The notes under the pieces are model-generated. The model saw only the letters and a list, made by a program, of their open reading frames with translations, was not told the DNA's origin and made no database searches. A DNA stretch of 64,000 nucleotides from Lachnospiraceae bacterium AC2028 (GTDB lineage: Bacteria > Bacillota > Clostridia > Lachnospirales > Lachnospiraceae), in NCBI GenBank assembly GCA_000702685.1, contig JNJD01000006.1, positions 558,001-622,000 on the forward strand. Direction: 5' to 3'. Both the position numbers and the translations under genes were made by a program. Below, piece by piece: positions 36,527-45,908 of the stretch (position 1 is its first letter; every line of letters starts with the position of its first letter).

Positions 36527-37885
36527 TCAGCGTCCCGGCATATACTGCTGCTGCGCAAGCGAGTTCAGATAGTCTTTGTACTGTCTGTAATCTACGAATC
36601 CCGTAAGATTTCCTATCTCCGGGTAACGGTGGTAATACTGCTTGCTGAAGACTATATGGAACATCTTGGGAACCTTCTTGAAGGTCTTGACGATAGCCTC
36701 CTCTGAACCATAGATATTGAATATTTCATAATACGGCAGGAACGGATTGATGAACATCTTCTGTGCGGGATTATTGTAGAGCGGAACCTGAAGTATGTTC
36801 TGTTTTCCGATGACGGGTTTGATAAGATAGGTCACACCCTGTTCGGATACCATCCAGAAGCGGTCCCATTTATGCATTCCCTTAACCCCGGGCAGCGGTT
36901 TCAGAACATAAACCGGGATTACCATCTGAACATTCTTATCCGCAAGAAATGCCGTGACTTTTGAAGGAACCTTCTTAACGGTGAGAATGGGAATGTTAGG
37001 ATCGTATCCTCCGAATAATTTTTTGAATATGGTCTTAACATAGATATCTTCGAAATACCTGACCGCCATGTATGCTGTCCTGAAAAGGAATGCGGACACT
37101 ATCACTATCACACCGGCAAGGATGAAGAAAAACCAGGGGATGTAAACGGCGAAAAGGATCAGTATCCATACGAAGGCAAGCTTGCCGAGAACATACAGAA
37201 GCGATACGAAGGGCACCACGGTACATATGGGCACCATGATGATATCCAGAAGTGAAAAGAGATAATGCACCAGAAGATATACGATCATGGCAACGATAAG
37301 GATAACAAAGCACGCGAGTGCACTGACGCCGAACTTAATGGTGCTGCCTATCGCGGATGCTGCTTTTACGGTTGAAGACGGCTCAGCCGTCATTATCAGC
37401 TGGGACATCAGTATGACGGCCATCAGTATCCCGTTGACCTTCTTCTGCGAAGCCTCTATCGATGTTCCGAGCGCATTGGTCTTGCTGAAGGATTTAAGGA
37501 TCAGCGGAACTCCGAACCATACCAGAAGAGCGATGCTGACATATCTGTTCTCAAATATTCCGAACGAAAATCCCGAAAGCTTGCTGAGAACGGGAACGCC
37601 GTCACCGATTCCTGCGGATGCACCGAGAGCGGAAGCACACATTATGATCATTACCCACGAAATATCGATGCCGCTGAGGAAACCCGTCGACACGACGGGA
37701 GCAAGGGCCTGACCGAAAGATCCGCCCGCGCCGCCTACCACGACCGAGCCCTCGATATCTATCGCATTCACAGCTGAAAGCTTACCGAAAAAGAGTATTG
37801 AAAAGACCATGCATAATGTTATGCAAAAGTTTATGTATCTTTTGTTCTCGCGGTAAACCTGTGCAAGGAACTGTCCGTATTTCAT
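36527..37885 (-). CDS. Polytopic membrane protein of unknown function
   Basis: A 452-residue protein I do not recognise. About the first 290 residues hold roughly eight hydrophobic helices, including a Gly-rich stretch (VVVGGAGGSFGQALAP) and ASALGASAGIGDG. The last 160 residues form a soluble, basic and aromatic domain (KKLFGGYDPNIPILTVKKVP, YYEIFNIYGSEEAI). The ATG at 37885 has GAGG 8 bases upstream. It is a single gene between the rimP promoter and a terminator of the next gene. Confidence 0.75.
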   Translation of the reverse strand: MKYGQFLAQVYRENKRYINFCITLCMVFSILFFGKLSAVNAIDIEGSVVVGGAGGSFGQALAPVVSTGFLSGIDISWVMIIMCASALGASAGIGDGVPVLSKLSGFSFGIFENRYVSIALLVWFGVPLILKSFSKTNALGTSIEASQKKVNGILMAVILMSQLIMTAEPSSTVKAASAIGSTIKFGVSALACFVILIVAMIVYLLVHYLFSLLDIIMVPICTVVPFVSLLYVLGKLAFVWILILFAVYIPWFFFILAGVIVIVSAFLFRTAYMAVRYFEDIYVKTIFKKLFGGYDPNIPILTVKKVPSKVTAFLADKNVQMVIPVYVLKPLPGVKGMHKWDRFWMVSEQGVTYLIKPVIGKQNILQVPLYNNPAQKMFINPFLPYYEIFNIYGSEEAIVKTFKKVPKMFHIVFSKQYYHRYPEIGNLTGFVDYRQYKDYLNSLAQQQYMPGR

Positions 37886-37997
37886 ATCCGTGTCCTCTCT
37901 GAATGTACCTGAACCCAACGGTTATATTTTACACAAATAATCCGGTTCCTGCATCTTTTTCTTATGCGCACCGTTTGGGAATAAACGGCATTAAATA

Positions 37998-38024
37998 AGG
38001 CCGCCGCGATAACGCGGCAGCCCT
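37998..38024 (-). terminator. Terminator after the putative glycosidase gene
   Basis: The stem GCCGCG/CGCGGC (with GGC/GCC extensions) around an ATAA loop is followed on the minus strand by TTATTTAAT, just past the stop at 38033. Confidence 0.75.
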
Positions 38025-38032
38025 GCTTTCGG

Positions 38033-39781
38033 TTAATTTCTGGTGACTTTAAATTCGTAAAACTCTCCGGGACTGAGTACAACCTCCGCGGTCTGTTCCG
38101 TGACGGGTCTCATATCCTGTCTGAACGTTTTCTTCGTAAGTTCGATATTCCGCTCACCCACAGGTCCGGGTGTGAACAGCTCCGTAAGAGCAGCATTGTC
38201 ACCCTGAATATGTATCGTCGCACGTACGGGATGAGCGTGGTTAGTGACATGCGCATAAAGTATCATCACATCATTGTCGTAATGGAATACGGAAACATTC
38301 GGTGCGCTCACATAGATACCGTTATAATTCAGTTCCGCTTTGACGGTATCCATCGCCCACACGGGGATCCTTGCGAGATCCGAAGGATTTTCCGGAGTAT
38401 TGATCAGATACATCCTGCCCTCTCCGTATGTGTCTCTCAGGAAAAGCGTCGAATGATATTCTCCCGCACCTCCGTTCAAAAGAGACCATGAGAGATTATT
38501 GGAATGCTGCACATCCGCAAAAAGAACGGGGGATACATCCTCAAGATATCCGGCTCTGTCATCGGTCTTATAATATCTGGTCACGGAAAGCTTTCTTCCG
38601 GTATGATATGCGCTGCTTATTTCCTTCCATTCCTTCTCGGGAGAATTAGCCATGAAGCCTGTTGTTACAAACGCCTTTCCTCCTTTTACGAGAAATGCTT
38701 TCAGATTATCGAAAACATCCGGATCACAGAGTGAACTTTCAGTCAAAAGCACGCTTCCGCTTTCGGGAAATACCGGAGTCGGATTCAGGGCAATGCCCTG
38801 CATTCCGAGAAAGTCTTCGATATGATTTTCACCCTCGGAAGCATGAGGGATATATGCGGGTATTCCGACGGGCTTTCCCGTCTTATCAAGCATGCGGTCG
38901 ATCCTCTTAAGCTGAAGCCCGAGCGGGGTGACAAGTTTGTTTTCGAACAGATCCGTCCACTGGAAAAGAGTGATCTCCTCGGGTTTTGCAAAAGCGGAAA
39001 GATATCCCTGCTCCAGATAATCATCTATCGGCCAGCACTGATAAGTATCGAACCATGTTCCCTGATTCCTGCCGTCCGATGCTTCATCCATCCATCTTAC
39101 AAGGCTGTAACTGAGGTATGTCGGAAGATGCTGGTCCTGATATGCACTGGCTCTGGTCTCGGTTCCGGTATAGACTCTGTCGAATATATCCTTCTCCACA
39201 TCGGGTCTGTATCCGGTCGCATGATATGACTCACGCCAATTGGGGAATTTGATGATCATCTTAATATCCGGATTAACCTTCTTGGCAGGACCTACTATCA
39301 GATTCTCCGAGACATCCTTCATAAGATCTCTCCTGAAATCTGTCCATGACCTGCCGCCCTTGGCCTTTATGCATTCTTCGCATGTGCAGTTGGTAAAATA
39401 GAAATCATCGAGAATGACTTCATCGAAAAGTTCCGCGCAGTATTCGGAGATCTTCTTAATGTGATCCCTCATTCCTGCATTCGTATAGCAGAGGGTTCCG
39501 AATAATCTCTGCTTTTTTCTGTCGTCTTCCGTAAGAGGAGGACATACCGTCGTAAGTCCGCCCGACACTTCCACATTCCTGCTCCTGAAAAAATCGGCGA
39601 TCGTGCGGATCTTATTCTTGTCTACGAGAATGGGACCTCTGAACGGTTCAAGATAGACTTTATCTATACCGACATATTTTTCTATGAAGTCATACTGCTT
39701 TTCAAGCGTCTGAAGATCCATCCCGTTAAGTATCTCCGCAACGCAATATACCGTTACTTTGAAATTCTTAAAATGTCCCAT
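38033..39781 (-). CDS. Putative TIM-barrel glycoside hydrolase-like protein
   Basis: A 582-residue cytosolic protein that I can only place loosely. The front 330 residues look like an alpha/beta barrel (VYLEPFRGPILVD, VEVSGGLTTVCPP, VILDDFYFTNCTCEECI, IKMIIKFPNWRESY). Acidic residues at strand ends (DD in VILDDFYF) are candidate catalytic residues, and the CTCEEC cysteines may bind a metal. The last part is a beta-galactosidase-trimerisation-like and beta-sandwich region. The ATG at 39781 overlaps the MATE gene end by 14 bases. Confidence 0.6.
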   Translation of the reverse strand: MGHFKNFKVTVYCVAEILNGMDLQTLEKQYDFIEKYVGIDKVYLEPFRGPILVDKNKIRTIADFFRSRNVEVSGGLTTVCPPLTEDDRKKQRLFGTLCYTNAGMRDHIKKISEYCAELFDEVILDDFYFTNCTCEECIKAKGGRSWTDFRRDLMKDVSENLIVGPAKKVNPDIKMIIKFPNWRESYHATGYRPDVEKDIFDRVYTGTETRASAYQDQHLPTYLSYSLVRWMDEASDGRNQGTWFDTYQCWPIDDYLEQGYLSAFAKPEEITLFQWTDLFENKLVTPLGLQLKRIDRMLDKTGKPVGIPAYIPHASEGENHIEDFLGMQGIALNPTPVFPESGSVLLTESSLCDPDVFDNLKAFLVKGGKAFVTTGFMANSPEKEWKEISSAYHTGRKLSVTRYYKTDDRAGYLEDVSPVLFADVQHSNNLSWSLLNGGAGEYHSTLFLRDTYGEGRMYLINTPENPSDLARIPVWAMDTVKAELNYNGIYVSAPNVSVFHYDNDVMILYAHVTNHAHPVRATIHIQGDNAALTELFTPGPVGERNIELTKKTFRQDMRPVTEQTAEVVLSPGEFYEFKVTRN

Positions 39782-41171
39782 GATAATGACGCCTCCATTT
39801 TCCGCCAAACAGGCATGAACTATTTACGTTACCGTCTTCTTCCTGTGCAAGAAGCGGTGCCAGATATTTATACAGAGCATATACATTTACGACAAGTGCT
39901 CCGACCCATGCACTTATCTCGGCATATGCGGTCGCCTTGAAACCGAGCCTGCCCATAAGAAATGATATCACGGTTATCCTCAGTACCATCTCCAAAATAC
40001 CGGAAGCCATCGGAAGCATGGGCTTTCCCATACCCTGGACACAGTTTCTGACGACAAACAGCGAATCGACGAATATCAGCATTATCCCGCATCTTGGCAT
40101 GAACAGACAGGCCAGCCTTATCTGTTCACTGCCGTTTAGCAGGATTCCCGCCAGCATGCGGGGAAAAAATATCATCAGCGATCCGAGGATTATGTAGGAG
40201 ACCGCTGCGACGGACAGACATACGTTAAGACCCTCTTTGATCCTTCCGAACTTACCTGCACCGAAATTCTGGGAGGTATATGCACTCATGGCGTTGCCCG
40301 CCGTGGATGCGGGATTCATGAAGAGATTCAGATACTTGCTGCAGGCAGCATATGCCGCGGTATACACAACGCCGTATCCGTTGACAAAATACTGCACGAC
40401 CATACATCCGACCGCAGTGATGGAGTTCATGAAAGCCATCGGAAGCCCGTTTGCGAGAAGTTCGGTATATACCTTCCTCTCATTGTAAAAATGCTGCTTC
40501 TCAAGCTTTATCACACTCATCTGCCTTAATCTGTTCAGACAAAAAGCGGCGGATATGATCTGTGAAATGATAGTTGCGATCGCAACTCCCTCGACTCCCA
40601 TCTTCATGCCGAATATGAACAGGCAATTGAACGAGACATTGAGCACGGACGAGATGATTATGGCTTTCAGAGGAGTCTTGCTGTCACCGAGCGCTCTGAG
40701 AACGGCTCCGGAGATATTATAGCAGATACCGGTCGTAAGACCGCCAAAGATTATATATCCGTATTTAAGGCTGTCGGACATGATGATCTCATCGGTCTGA
40801 AGAAGCCTTAATGCATGCGGAAGAAATATCACGCTGAGTGCGGAAAGAAGAACCGATATCACTAGTCCGAGCTCAATGACGGCGGCAAGTCTTCTCTTGA
40901 GTTTATCAACATCACCCGCGCCGTAGCTCTGGGCAACGAGGACACCGAATCCATTTGCTATGCCGAAGGAAAATCCGACAATAAGAAAGAACAGCGAACC
41001 CATATTTCCGACAGCGGCAAGGGCATCGTCACCGAGTCCCTGCCCGACAATCCATGTGTCCGCAAAATTATAGAACTGCTGCAGCATACTGGTCATAAGA
41101 AGAGGCCAGTAAAAAGACAGTATGAGTTTTGAAGGTTTACCGGTCGTAAGATCCGTTTCACGGCTTTTCAT
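39768..41171 (-). CDS. MATE-family efflux transporter
   Basis: A 467-residue protein with about 12 helices of the MATE/MatE type (LSFYWPLLMTSMLQQFYNFADTWIVGQGLG, GFGVLVAQSYGAGD, LRALGDSKTPL). These antiporters export drugs or metabolites using Na+ or H+. The ATG at 41171 has AAAGGA about 10 bases upstream; a GTG 24 bases before it overlaps that site. It is divergent from an AraC regulator 100 bases away and overlaps the putative glycosidase gene. Confidence 0.9.
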   Translation of the reverse strand: MKSRETDLTTGKPSKLILSFYWPLLMTSMLQQFYNFADTWIVGQGLGDDALAAVGNMGSLFFLIVGFSFGIANGFGVLVAQSYGAGDVDKLKRRLAAVIELGLVISVLLSALSVIFLPHALRLLQTDEIIMSDSLKYGYIIFGGLTTGICYNISGAVLRALGDSKTPLKAIIISSVLNVSFNCLFIFGMKMGVEGVAIATIISQIISAAFCLNRLRQMSVIKLEKQHFYNERKVYTELLANGLPMAFMNSITAVGCMVVQYFVNGYGVVYTAAYAACSKYLNLFMNPASTAGNAMSAYTSQNFGAGKFGRIKEGLNVCLSVAAVSYIILGSLMIFFPRMLAGILLNGSEQIRLACLFMPRCGIMLIFVDSLFVVRNCVQGMGKPMLPMASGILEMVLRITVISFLMGRLGFKATAYAEISAWVGALVVNVYALYKYLAPLLAQEEDGNVNSSCLFGGKWRRHYHGTF

Positions 41172-41271
41172 ATAAGCGTATTCCTTTCCCTGCACTTATA
41201 CTATGCCGTAAAAATGACTATTTTTATTATATTCTTGTTGAGTTTTGCCCGTTTTTTGTTATTATTTGATT

Positions 41272-42117
41272 ATGGAAAGAAATGCGAAAGAAACCATACT
41301 ATTCGACCCCTCTTCATCCGTTCAGGTCACCCGCGATGCAACTCCGGAGATCTTCCCGCCGCATTGGCACAATGCCGCGGAGTTTACGGTTGCGTTAAAA
41401 GACGGATGCAGATACAAGGTCGGCGATACTTCTTTCAAGCTGTCTGCAGGGGATATTCTCCTTGTATGGCCCGGACAGATCCATGAAACCGTCAAGATTC
41501 CGGCAAAAGGTGCGGTCTTTATCCAGTTCTCTTCTCTCATACTCGAGAACAATATGGACCTTCTGTCGATCTCCGGATTTCTCTACGATCATCACCTGAT
41601 ATCCGCATCCGAAGATCCGGAGCTTGCAAAATACATTTCCGATAAGATCCTCGAAATAGAAAGGATCCATTCATCGGGCGATCCTTTCGCGGAGACAAAA
41701 TGCAAGGGAAGAATATATGAGATCCTTCTTAAGCTCGGAGAAAAGATCGTCTCCGAGACCGGATTCGATTCACAGCCCGAAGATCCCGCAAAATCCGGAT
41801 GGCAGTATATACACGCGGCATGTAATTATATTGCGGAGAATTCAGCCAACAACATCTCGCAGACAGTCGTGGCGGATCATATAGGAATAAGCACTTTTTA
41901 TTTTTCCAAACTGTTCAAACAATATATGCACACTTCTTTCCCCGCCTATCTGGCAAGCATCCGTGTAAAGAGTGCATCATCACTGCTCATGGATAAGAAT
42001 CTGTCGATCACCGACTGCGCATTCATGTCGGGCTTCCAGTCGACTACGACATTCAATAAAGTATTCAGGGAAATAACGGGATATTCTCCCAGAGATTACA
42101 GAAAGCTGTACAGATGA
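41272..42117 (+). CDS. AraC-family transcriptional regulator
   Basis: A 281-residue regulator. The N-terminal half is a cupin-like sensor (PPHWHNAAEFTVALKDG, GDILLVWPGQIHE) that probably binds a sugar. The C-terminal 100 residues are the two-helix-turn-helix DNA-binding unit (ISTFYFSKLFKQYMHTSFPAYLASIRV, SITDCAFMSGFQSTTTFNKVFREITGYSPRDYR). The ATG at 41272 is preceded by no clear ribosome binding site; an in-frame TTG at 41245 is less likely. It is divergent from the MATE-glycosidase pair, its likely target. Confidence 0.9.
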   Translation: MERNAKETILFDPSSSVQVTRDATPEIFPPHWHNAAEFTVALKDGCRYKVGDTSFKLSAGDILLVWPGQIHETVKIPAKGAVFIQFSSLILENNMDLLSISGFLYDHHLISASEDPELAKYISDKILEIERIHSSGDPFAETKCKGRIYEILLKLGEKIVSETGFDSQPEDPAKSGWQYIHAACNYIAENSANNISQTVVADHIGISTFYFSKLFKQYMHTSFPAYLASIRVKSASSLLMDKNLSITDCAFMSGFQSTTTFNKVFREITGYSPRDYRKLYR

Positions 42118-42136
42118 TCTGTACAGCTTTTTTATT
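42102..42136 (+). terminator. Terminator of the AraC gene, with the stop codon in its loop
   Basis: A 12-bp perfect stem (42103-42114 with 42118-42129) ends in six T. The three-base loop is the TGA stop codon of the gene (42115-42117). Confidence 0.9.
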
Positions 42137-42145
42137 TCCGGTTCT

Positions 42146-43723
42146 TTATGTATAAATGAAATCCGAAAATGCTGCGGTGCCGCCGGGTGCCAGTTCCGAC
42201 ATGACAAAGAGCCCAAAACGGCATCCGGTAAAATGATCAAGTCTGAAGCGAAGCCTGTGACTGCTTCCGATTCGCGATCTCTCACCGTTTATATATGCAA
42301 AGCAATCCGCATGGTCTTCTTCCGAAGGTGATGCACCGAAATGTGCGGATACGGATACTTTCAGGACGGGTTCACTTATTTCGATCTTCTCTTCGACCGT
42401 CGCGGCATCTTCCCCGAGTTTCCATATATCTCCGGTATTATTGGTGAACGAACTCATCACCGCATAATATTTTCCGGCTTCCCTGCGTATCCCGACCAGG
42501 GCATAGTCACCCTGGAAAGCGGCCAGTCCGGCAAAGTCACCGTCATTAAGATCCGATCCGTCCACTGTCACCTGCGCCTCACATTCGGGAAATGTCATTT
42601 TCTGTGTAAGAATATTTTTCGCATGGAAGACATTTGTGACACATCTGTCGGTTCTTACGATAAGTTTTCCTTTTTCCGGATCCGTGCCCACAAGCTTCAG
42701 ATCCGGTTCGTGGTTAAACTGCCAGAAGCTCTTAAAGCCGAAGGCTCCGAAACGAACTCTGTCTTCCGTGAATTTCTTTTCCGGGTCGTATGCGAAATCA
42801 TCGCTTCCGGTAAGCGGTGCATATTCATATCCGGGCCTGAAGCTTTCGGCGGTTATCTCTCTCGGAGCTTTTCCCGAAACTCCAAATTCGGGAACGGATT
42901 TTCCGTTTTCATCTTCCTTCCATGTGACAGGCACAAGTACGGGGATCCTTCCTATCGCACCCCTGTCCTGGAAAAGCACGGCATTCCACACTCCGTCAGG
43001 ACCTTCAACAATTCCGCCCTGCGCCACACCGGAATTCCCGAAACCGAGATCATCCTCAAAGATATCTCCTCCGGTAAATTCACCGTCAAGCGAATCGGAT
43101 ACAAAACAGCTTTCCGTCCTCTTCCACATATCCCTTCTCGAATGGATCAGGAAAAGATAATACCTTCCGTTTATCTTGTACAGATGCGAACCTTCATAAC
43201 CGAGATTGGGATTTCCCTTATCGGATACAATAAGCCTGTGAAGGCCGCCTTCCGCAGGTCCCGTCAAGTCTTCGCTTAGTTCGGTCAGCCAAATATCCGT
43301 GTTTCCGTATACGAGATATGCTTTTCCTTCATCGAATAAAAGCGAGCAGTCATGATAGAAGCCTTCGATATTACTCTTTTTCCACGGACCTTCTATCGAG
43401 GAAGATCTGTAGAGATATGTCTTATGAGTATCGTTGCAGACGAAAACAACATAGAAAATGCCTTCATGGAATCTCAAGGCAGCTGCCCACATTCCCTTGC
43501 CGTAGATATATTCACCGTTCTCAAGGCGCTGCGCATCCGTGCTGTCCAGTCTGTCAAACACGAACGATGCATGCTCCCAGCCTATAAGATCATAGGAACG
43601 CAGGATCTCGGCACCCGGAAAAAAATGCATCGATGTGCTTATCATATAGAAAGTATCATCCACACATATGACATCCGGATCCGGCTGATCGAATTTAAAA
43701 ATCGGATTGGTTCCCTTTACCAT
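42146..43723 (-). CDS. Glycoside hydrolase family 43 enzyme with C-terminal sandwich domain
   Basis: A 525-residue cytosolic enzyme, probably a beta-xylosidase or alpha-L-arabinofuranosidase on oligosaccharides. The five-bladed propeller has the three expected acids: DPDV near 15 (base), HDCSLLFDEGKAYLVYG (pKa-tuning Asp), and GYEGSHLYK (acid Glu). Residues about 330-525 form a beta-sandwich of the GH43 C2/DUF1349 type. There is no signal peptide. It begins 12 bases after the tetR gene and so may be co-transcribed with the CrtI-like gene. Confidence 0.9.
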   Translation of the reverse strand: MVKGTNPIFKFDQPDPDVICVDDTFYMISTSMHFFPGAEILRSYDLIGWEHASFVFDRLDSTDAQRLENGEYIYGKGMWAAALRFHEGIFYVVFVCNDTHKTYLYRSSSIEGPWKKSNIEGFYHDCSLLFDEGKAYLVYGNTDIWLTELSEDLTGPAEGGLHRLIVSDKGNPNLGYEGSHLYKINGRYYLFLIHSRRDMWKRTESCFVSDSLDGEFTGGDIFEDDLGFGNSGVAQGGIVEGPDGVWNAVLFQDRGAIGRIPVLVPVTWKEDENGKSVPEFGVSGKAPREITAESFRPGYEYAPLTGSDDFAYDPEKKFTEDRVRFGAFGFKSFWQFNHEPDLKLVGTDPEKGKLIVRTDRCVTNVFHAKNILTQKMTFPECEAQVTVDGSDLNDGDFAGLAAFQGDYALVGIRREAGKYYAVMSSFTNNTGDIWKLGEDAATVEEKIEISEPVLKVSVSAHFGASPSEEDHADCFAYINGERSRIGSSHRLRFRLDHFTGCRFGLFVMSELAPGGTAAFSDFIYT

Positions 43724-43735
43724 AGATATTATCCC

Positions 43736-44302
43736 TCACGCTCTGAGCATGGATACGATCCACTCGGGATCGGGCATCTTCATCTCCTTGTCGGCGGACA
43801 TCTCTTCCATTATGCCCTGCACCGAAGCCCAGAAGCATCTTGCCATCGTATCGGCATTTCCCTTACGGAAAATTCCGGCCTTCTGTCCCTTTTTGATCAG
43901 CTTTACGGTGGGAGTCACCGCATCGGCAGACTGTGCGAGACGTCTGGCTTCCTCGGGCATGCCGACGCGTCTCACTTGTCCCATGAACACGAACATGTTG
44001 AATACCCAGGGCTGTTCCTTGGCAAAAGAAAAAATGTTCTGCAAAAATCCTGTCAGATAGACATCGGGCGGGATCTTTTCATCATATGCAACCGATCCGG
44101 GTCCCTGTGTGCCCATCTTTACAAGCTCAAGAAGAAGTTCTTCCTTCGATGCGAAATAGTGGAATAAAAGTCCCGTACTCATCGGAACGGCTGCCGCAAT
44201 ATCCGTGATCTTGGTCTCGTAATAACCCCTCTCGACAAAGAGGGTGAGTGCCGTCATCAGTATCGCGTTTCTTCTTTCTTCCTTTTGTTCTTTTCTGGTC
44301 AT
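43736..44302 (-). CDS. TetR/AcrR-family regulator
   Basis: A 188-residue repressor. Residues 1-55 are the TetR helix-turn-helix (RNAILMTALTLFVERGYYETKITDIAA, STGLLFHYFASKEELL). The remainder is the helical ligand-binding part. GAGGAG lies 5 bases before the ATG. It is 9 bases after the CrtI-like gene, whose promoter carries a matching palindrome, so autocontrol of the operon is likely. Confidence 0.9.
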   Translation of the reverse strand: MTRKEQKEERRNAILMTALTLFVERGYYETKITDIAAAVPMSTGLLFHYFASKEELLLELVKMGTQGPGSVAYDEKIPPDVYLTGFLQNIFSFAKEQPWVFNMFVFMGQVRRVGMPEEARRLAQSADAVTPTVKLIKKGQKAGIFRKGNADTMARCFWASVQGIMEEMSADKEMKMPDPEWIVSMLRA

Positions 44303-44311
44303 TGCAACTCC

Positions 44312-45808
44312 TCAGATATCTATGGATCTGCCCTGCTTCTTAAGTATCCTCTGTACCGCAAACTTACCGGATACGACAGCGATCGGAAGTCCGCCGGGGC
44401 TCATGACCCACTGTCCCGCAACATAAAGGTTATCTATTCCCTTAACTACGCCCTTGAATCTCATCTGCTTATTTCCGACGGTCGTTACGAATCCCATGTA
44501 AGATCCGTGATAAGCATTACAATATCTGTTATACGTTAAAGGAGACCACGAATCAAGAAGTTCGATCCTTCCTTCAAGCTCGGGGAACTCTTTTACTATC
44601 CTCGCGGTGATCTCTTCCGTAAGCTCCGCCTTCTTGGCGGCATACTCTTCCTTGCCGAGACCGTTCCAGAATTCGTAATCGGCATCGCTCTGAATGAGAT
44701 TGGCCTGAAGGACAGCCTTTCCCTCCGGTGCAAAGCTCGGATCGTAGGAATAATTCTTCACGGAGATCCTTCCGAAGGTCCTTGTTCCTATGGTAATGGG
44801 ATCGATATCGAAGAATATCGTATCCTCACAGGAAAAGTCTGAAGGGATCGAATATGCGATCTGGAAACCGGTTGTGATGGGATAAGCATCCCTTCTTTCG
44901 TATGCAGCTGCCAGATCCTTAGGCATATATTTTCTGTCAATGAGCCTTCCGAAAAGGAAATCGGTATCGACAGCGCTGATCACATGATCGGCTTTCACCA
45001 CGGTACCGTCCTCGAGCCTGATACCTTCGGTTTTCTTTCCTTTTACGATGATCTCCTTAACACCGGCGCAGGTATGGATGACTCCTCCCATTTCCCTGAA
45101 CCTGTCGGCAATGCGAAGTGACATTGCAAGCGAGCCTTTCATGGGGATATTGCCGTTTCCGCTTGTCATGGTCGCATATGAAACAAGAAGAGAATATGCG
45201 GTGTACATTTCGGGAAGGTAGTCACTCATCATCTGTCTGATGACGGGGGATTTGAATCTTTCTCCGAGCTGCTTACAGTTTATCTTACCATACTCCTTCA
45301 TGACCTTAGGCATATTTGCCATGCCCTTGCCCATTTCGATGTAATCCCTGATGCCCATCATATCGAGAGGCTTGATAGAAGGGATGACACACTCCTCGGC
45401 ATATCTTACATACTGTATGAACTTTTTGATCTCCTCCTCATCTTCGGGAGATTCTTCGATAAGTTCCCTCTCCGTTTTATCAAGATCGTTCCAGAGAGTG
45501 ACCTCCCTGTCTCCGACCTTGCTTGTGTAGAATTTTTTGGTGTTCGCATATTCGGTATTTTCATCTATCGCACCGACCGTCTTCCACACACCCCAAAGTC
45601 CGGTCTTAGGATCGGTACCGGTGAGCCAGTGGATGCAGTTATCAATGTGACAGCCTTTTCTGTTCCATCCCATGCACTCTCCGCCGACGACCGGGTTCTT
45701 CTCATAAACTTCCGCATCAAAACCCGCCTTGAGTGCATATATGCCTGCGGATAATCCAGCGATTCCTCCGCCGATGACTATTACCTTCTCTTTTGCCGTC
45801 TGTGACAT
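44312..45808 (-). CDS. CrtI/phytoene-desaturase-like FAD oxidoreductase
   Basis: A 498-residue flavoprotein. The N-terminal Rossmann motif VIVIGGGIAGLSAGIYALKAG is typical, followed by GGECMGWNRKGCHIDNCIHWLTG. The C-terminal FAD part has NLYVAGQWVMSPGGLPIAVVSG. It belongs to the NAD(P)/FAD oxidoreductase group that includes carotenoid desaturases and retinol saturases; no phytoene synthase gene is near, so its substrate here is unknown. It is the first gene of a unit with tetR and GH43. Confidence 0.85.
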   Translation of the reverse strand: MSQTAKEKVIVIGGGIAGLSAGIYALKAGFDAEVYEKNPVVGGECMGWNRKGCHIDNCIHWLTGTDPKTGLWGVWKTVGAIDENTEYANTKKFYTSKVGDREVTLWNDLDKTERELIEESPEDEEEIKKFIQYVRYAEECVIPSIKPLDMMGIRDYIEMGKGMANMPKVMKEYGKINCKQLGERFKSPVIRQMMSDYLPEMYTAYSLLVSYATMTSGNGNIPMKGSLAMSLRIADRFREMGGVIHTCAGVKEIIVKGKKTEGIRLEDGTVVKADHVISAVDTDFLFGRLIDRKYMPKDLAAAYERRDAYPITTGFQIAYSIPSDFSCEDTIFFDIDPITIGTRTFGRISVKNYSYDPSFAPEGKAVLQANLIQSDADYEFWNGLGKEEYAAKKAELTEEITARIVKEFPELEGRIELLDSWSPLTYNRYCNAYHGSYMGFVTTVGNKQMRFKGVVKGIDNLYVAGQWVMSPGGLPIAVVSGKFAVQRILKKQGRSIDI

Positions 45809-45840
45809 TTTGAATCCCTCCGTAAATTGAATTGTTGTTC

Positions 45841-45858
45841 ATTGAATCTGAATTCAAT
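45841..45858. promoter_or_regulatory. TetR-type operator palindrome
   Basis: A perfect inverted repeat, ATTGAAT-4-ATTCAAT. Its end overlaps the -10 box of the CrtI-tetR promoter, the classic site for repression. Confidence 0.75.
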
Positions 45859-45884
45859 ATAATACGCCGGAATTCTCCTGTCAA
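45856..45884 (-). promoter_or_regulatory. Promoter of the CrtI-tetR unit
   Basis: Minus-strand TTGACA (45879-45884) is 17 bases before TATATT (45856-45861). Confidence 0.85.
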
Positions 45885-45908
45885 CAGTTTTGTTGAATTA
45901 AGCAAGTG

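Noticed and set aside
44312-45808. A carotenoid biosynthesis locus
   Set aside because: Only a CrtI-like gene is present; no crtB, crtE or other carotenoid gene is near, so the pathway cannot be claimed.
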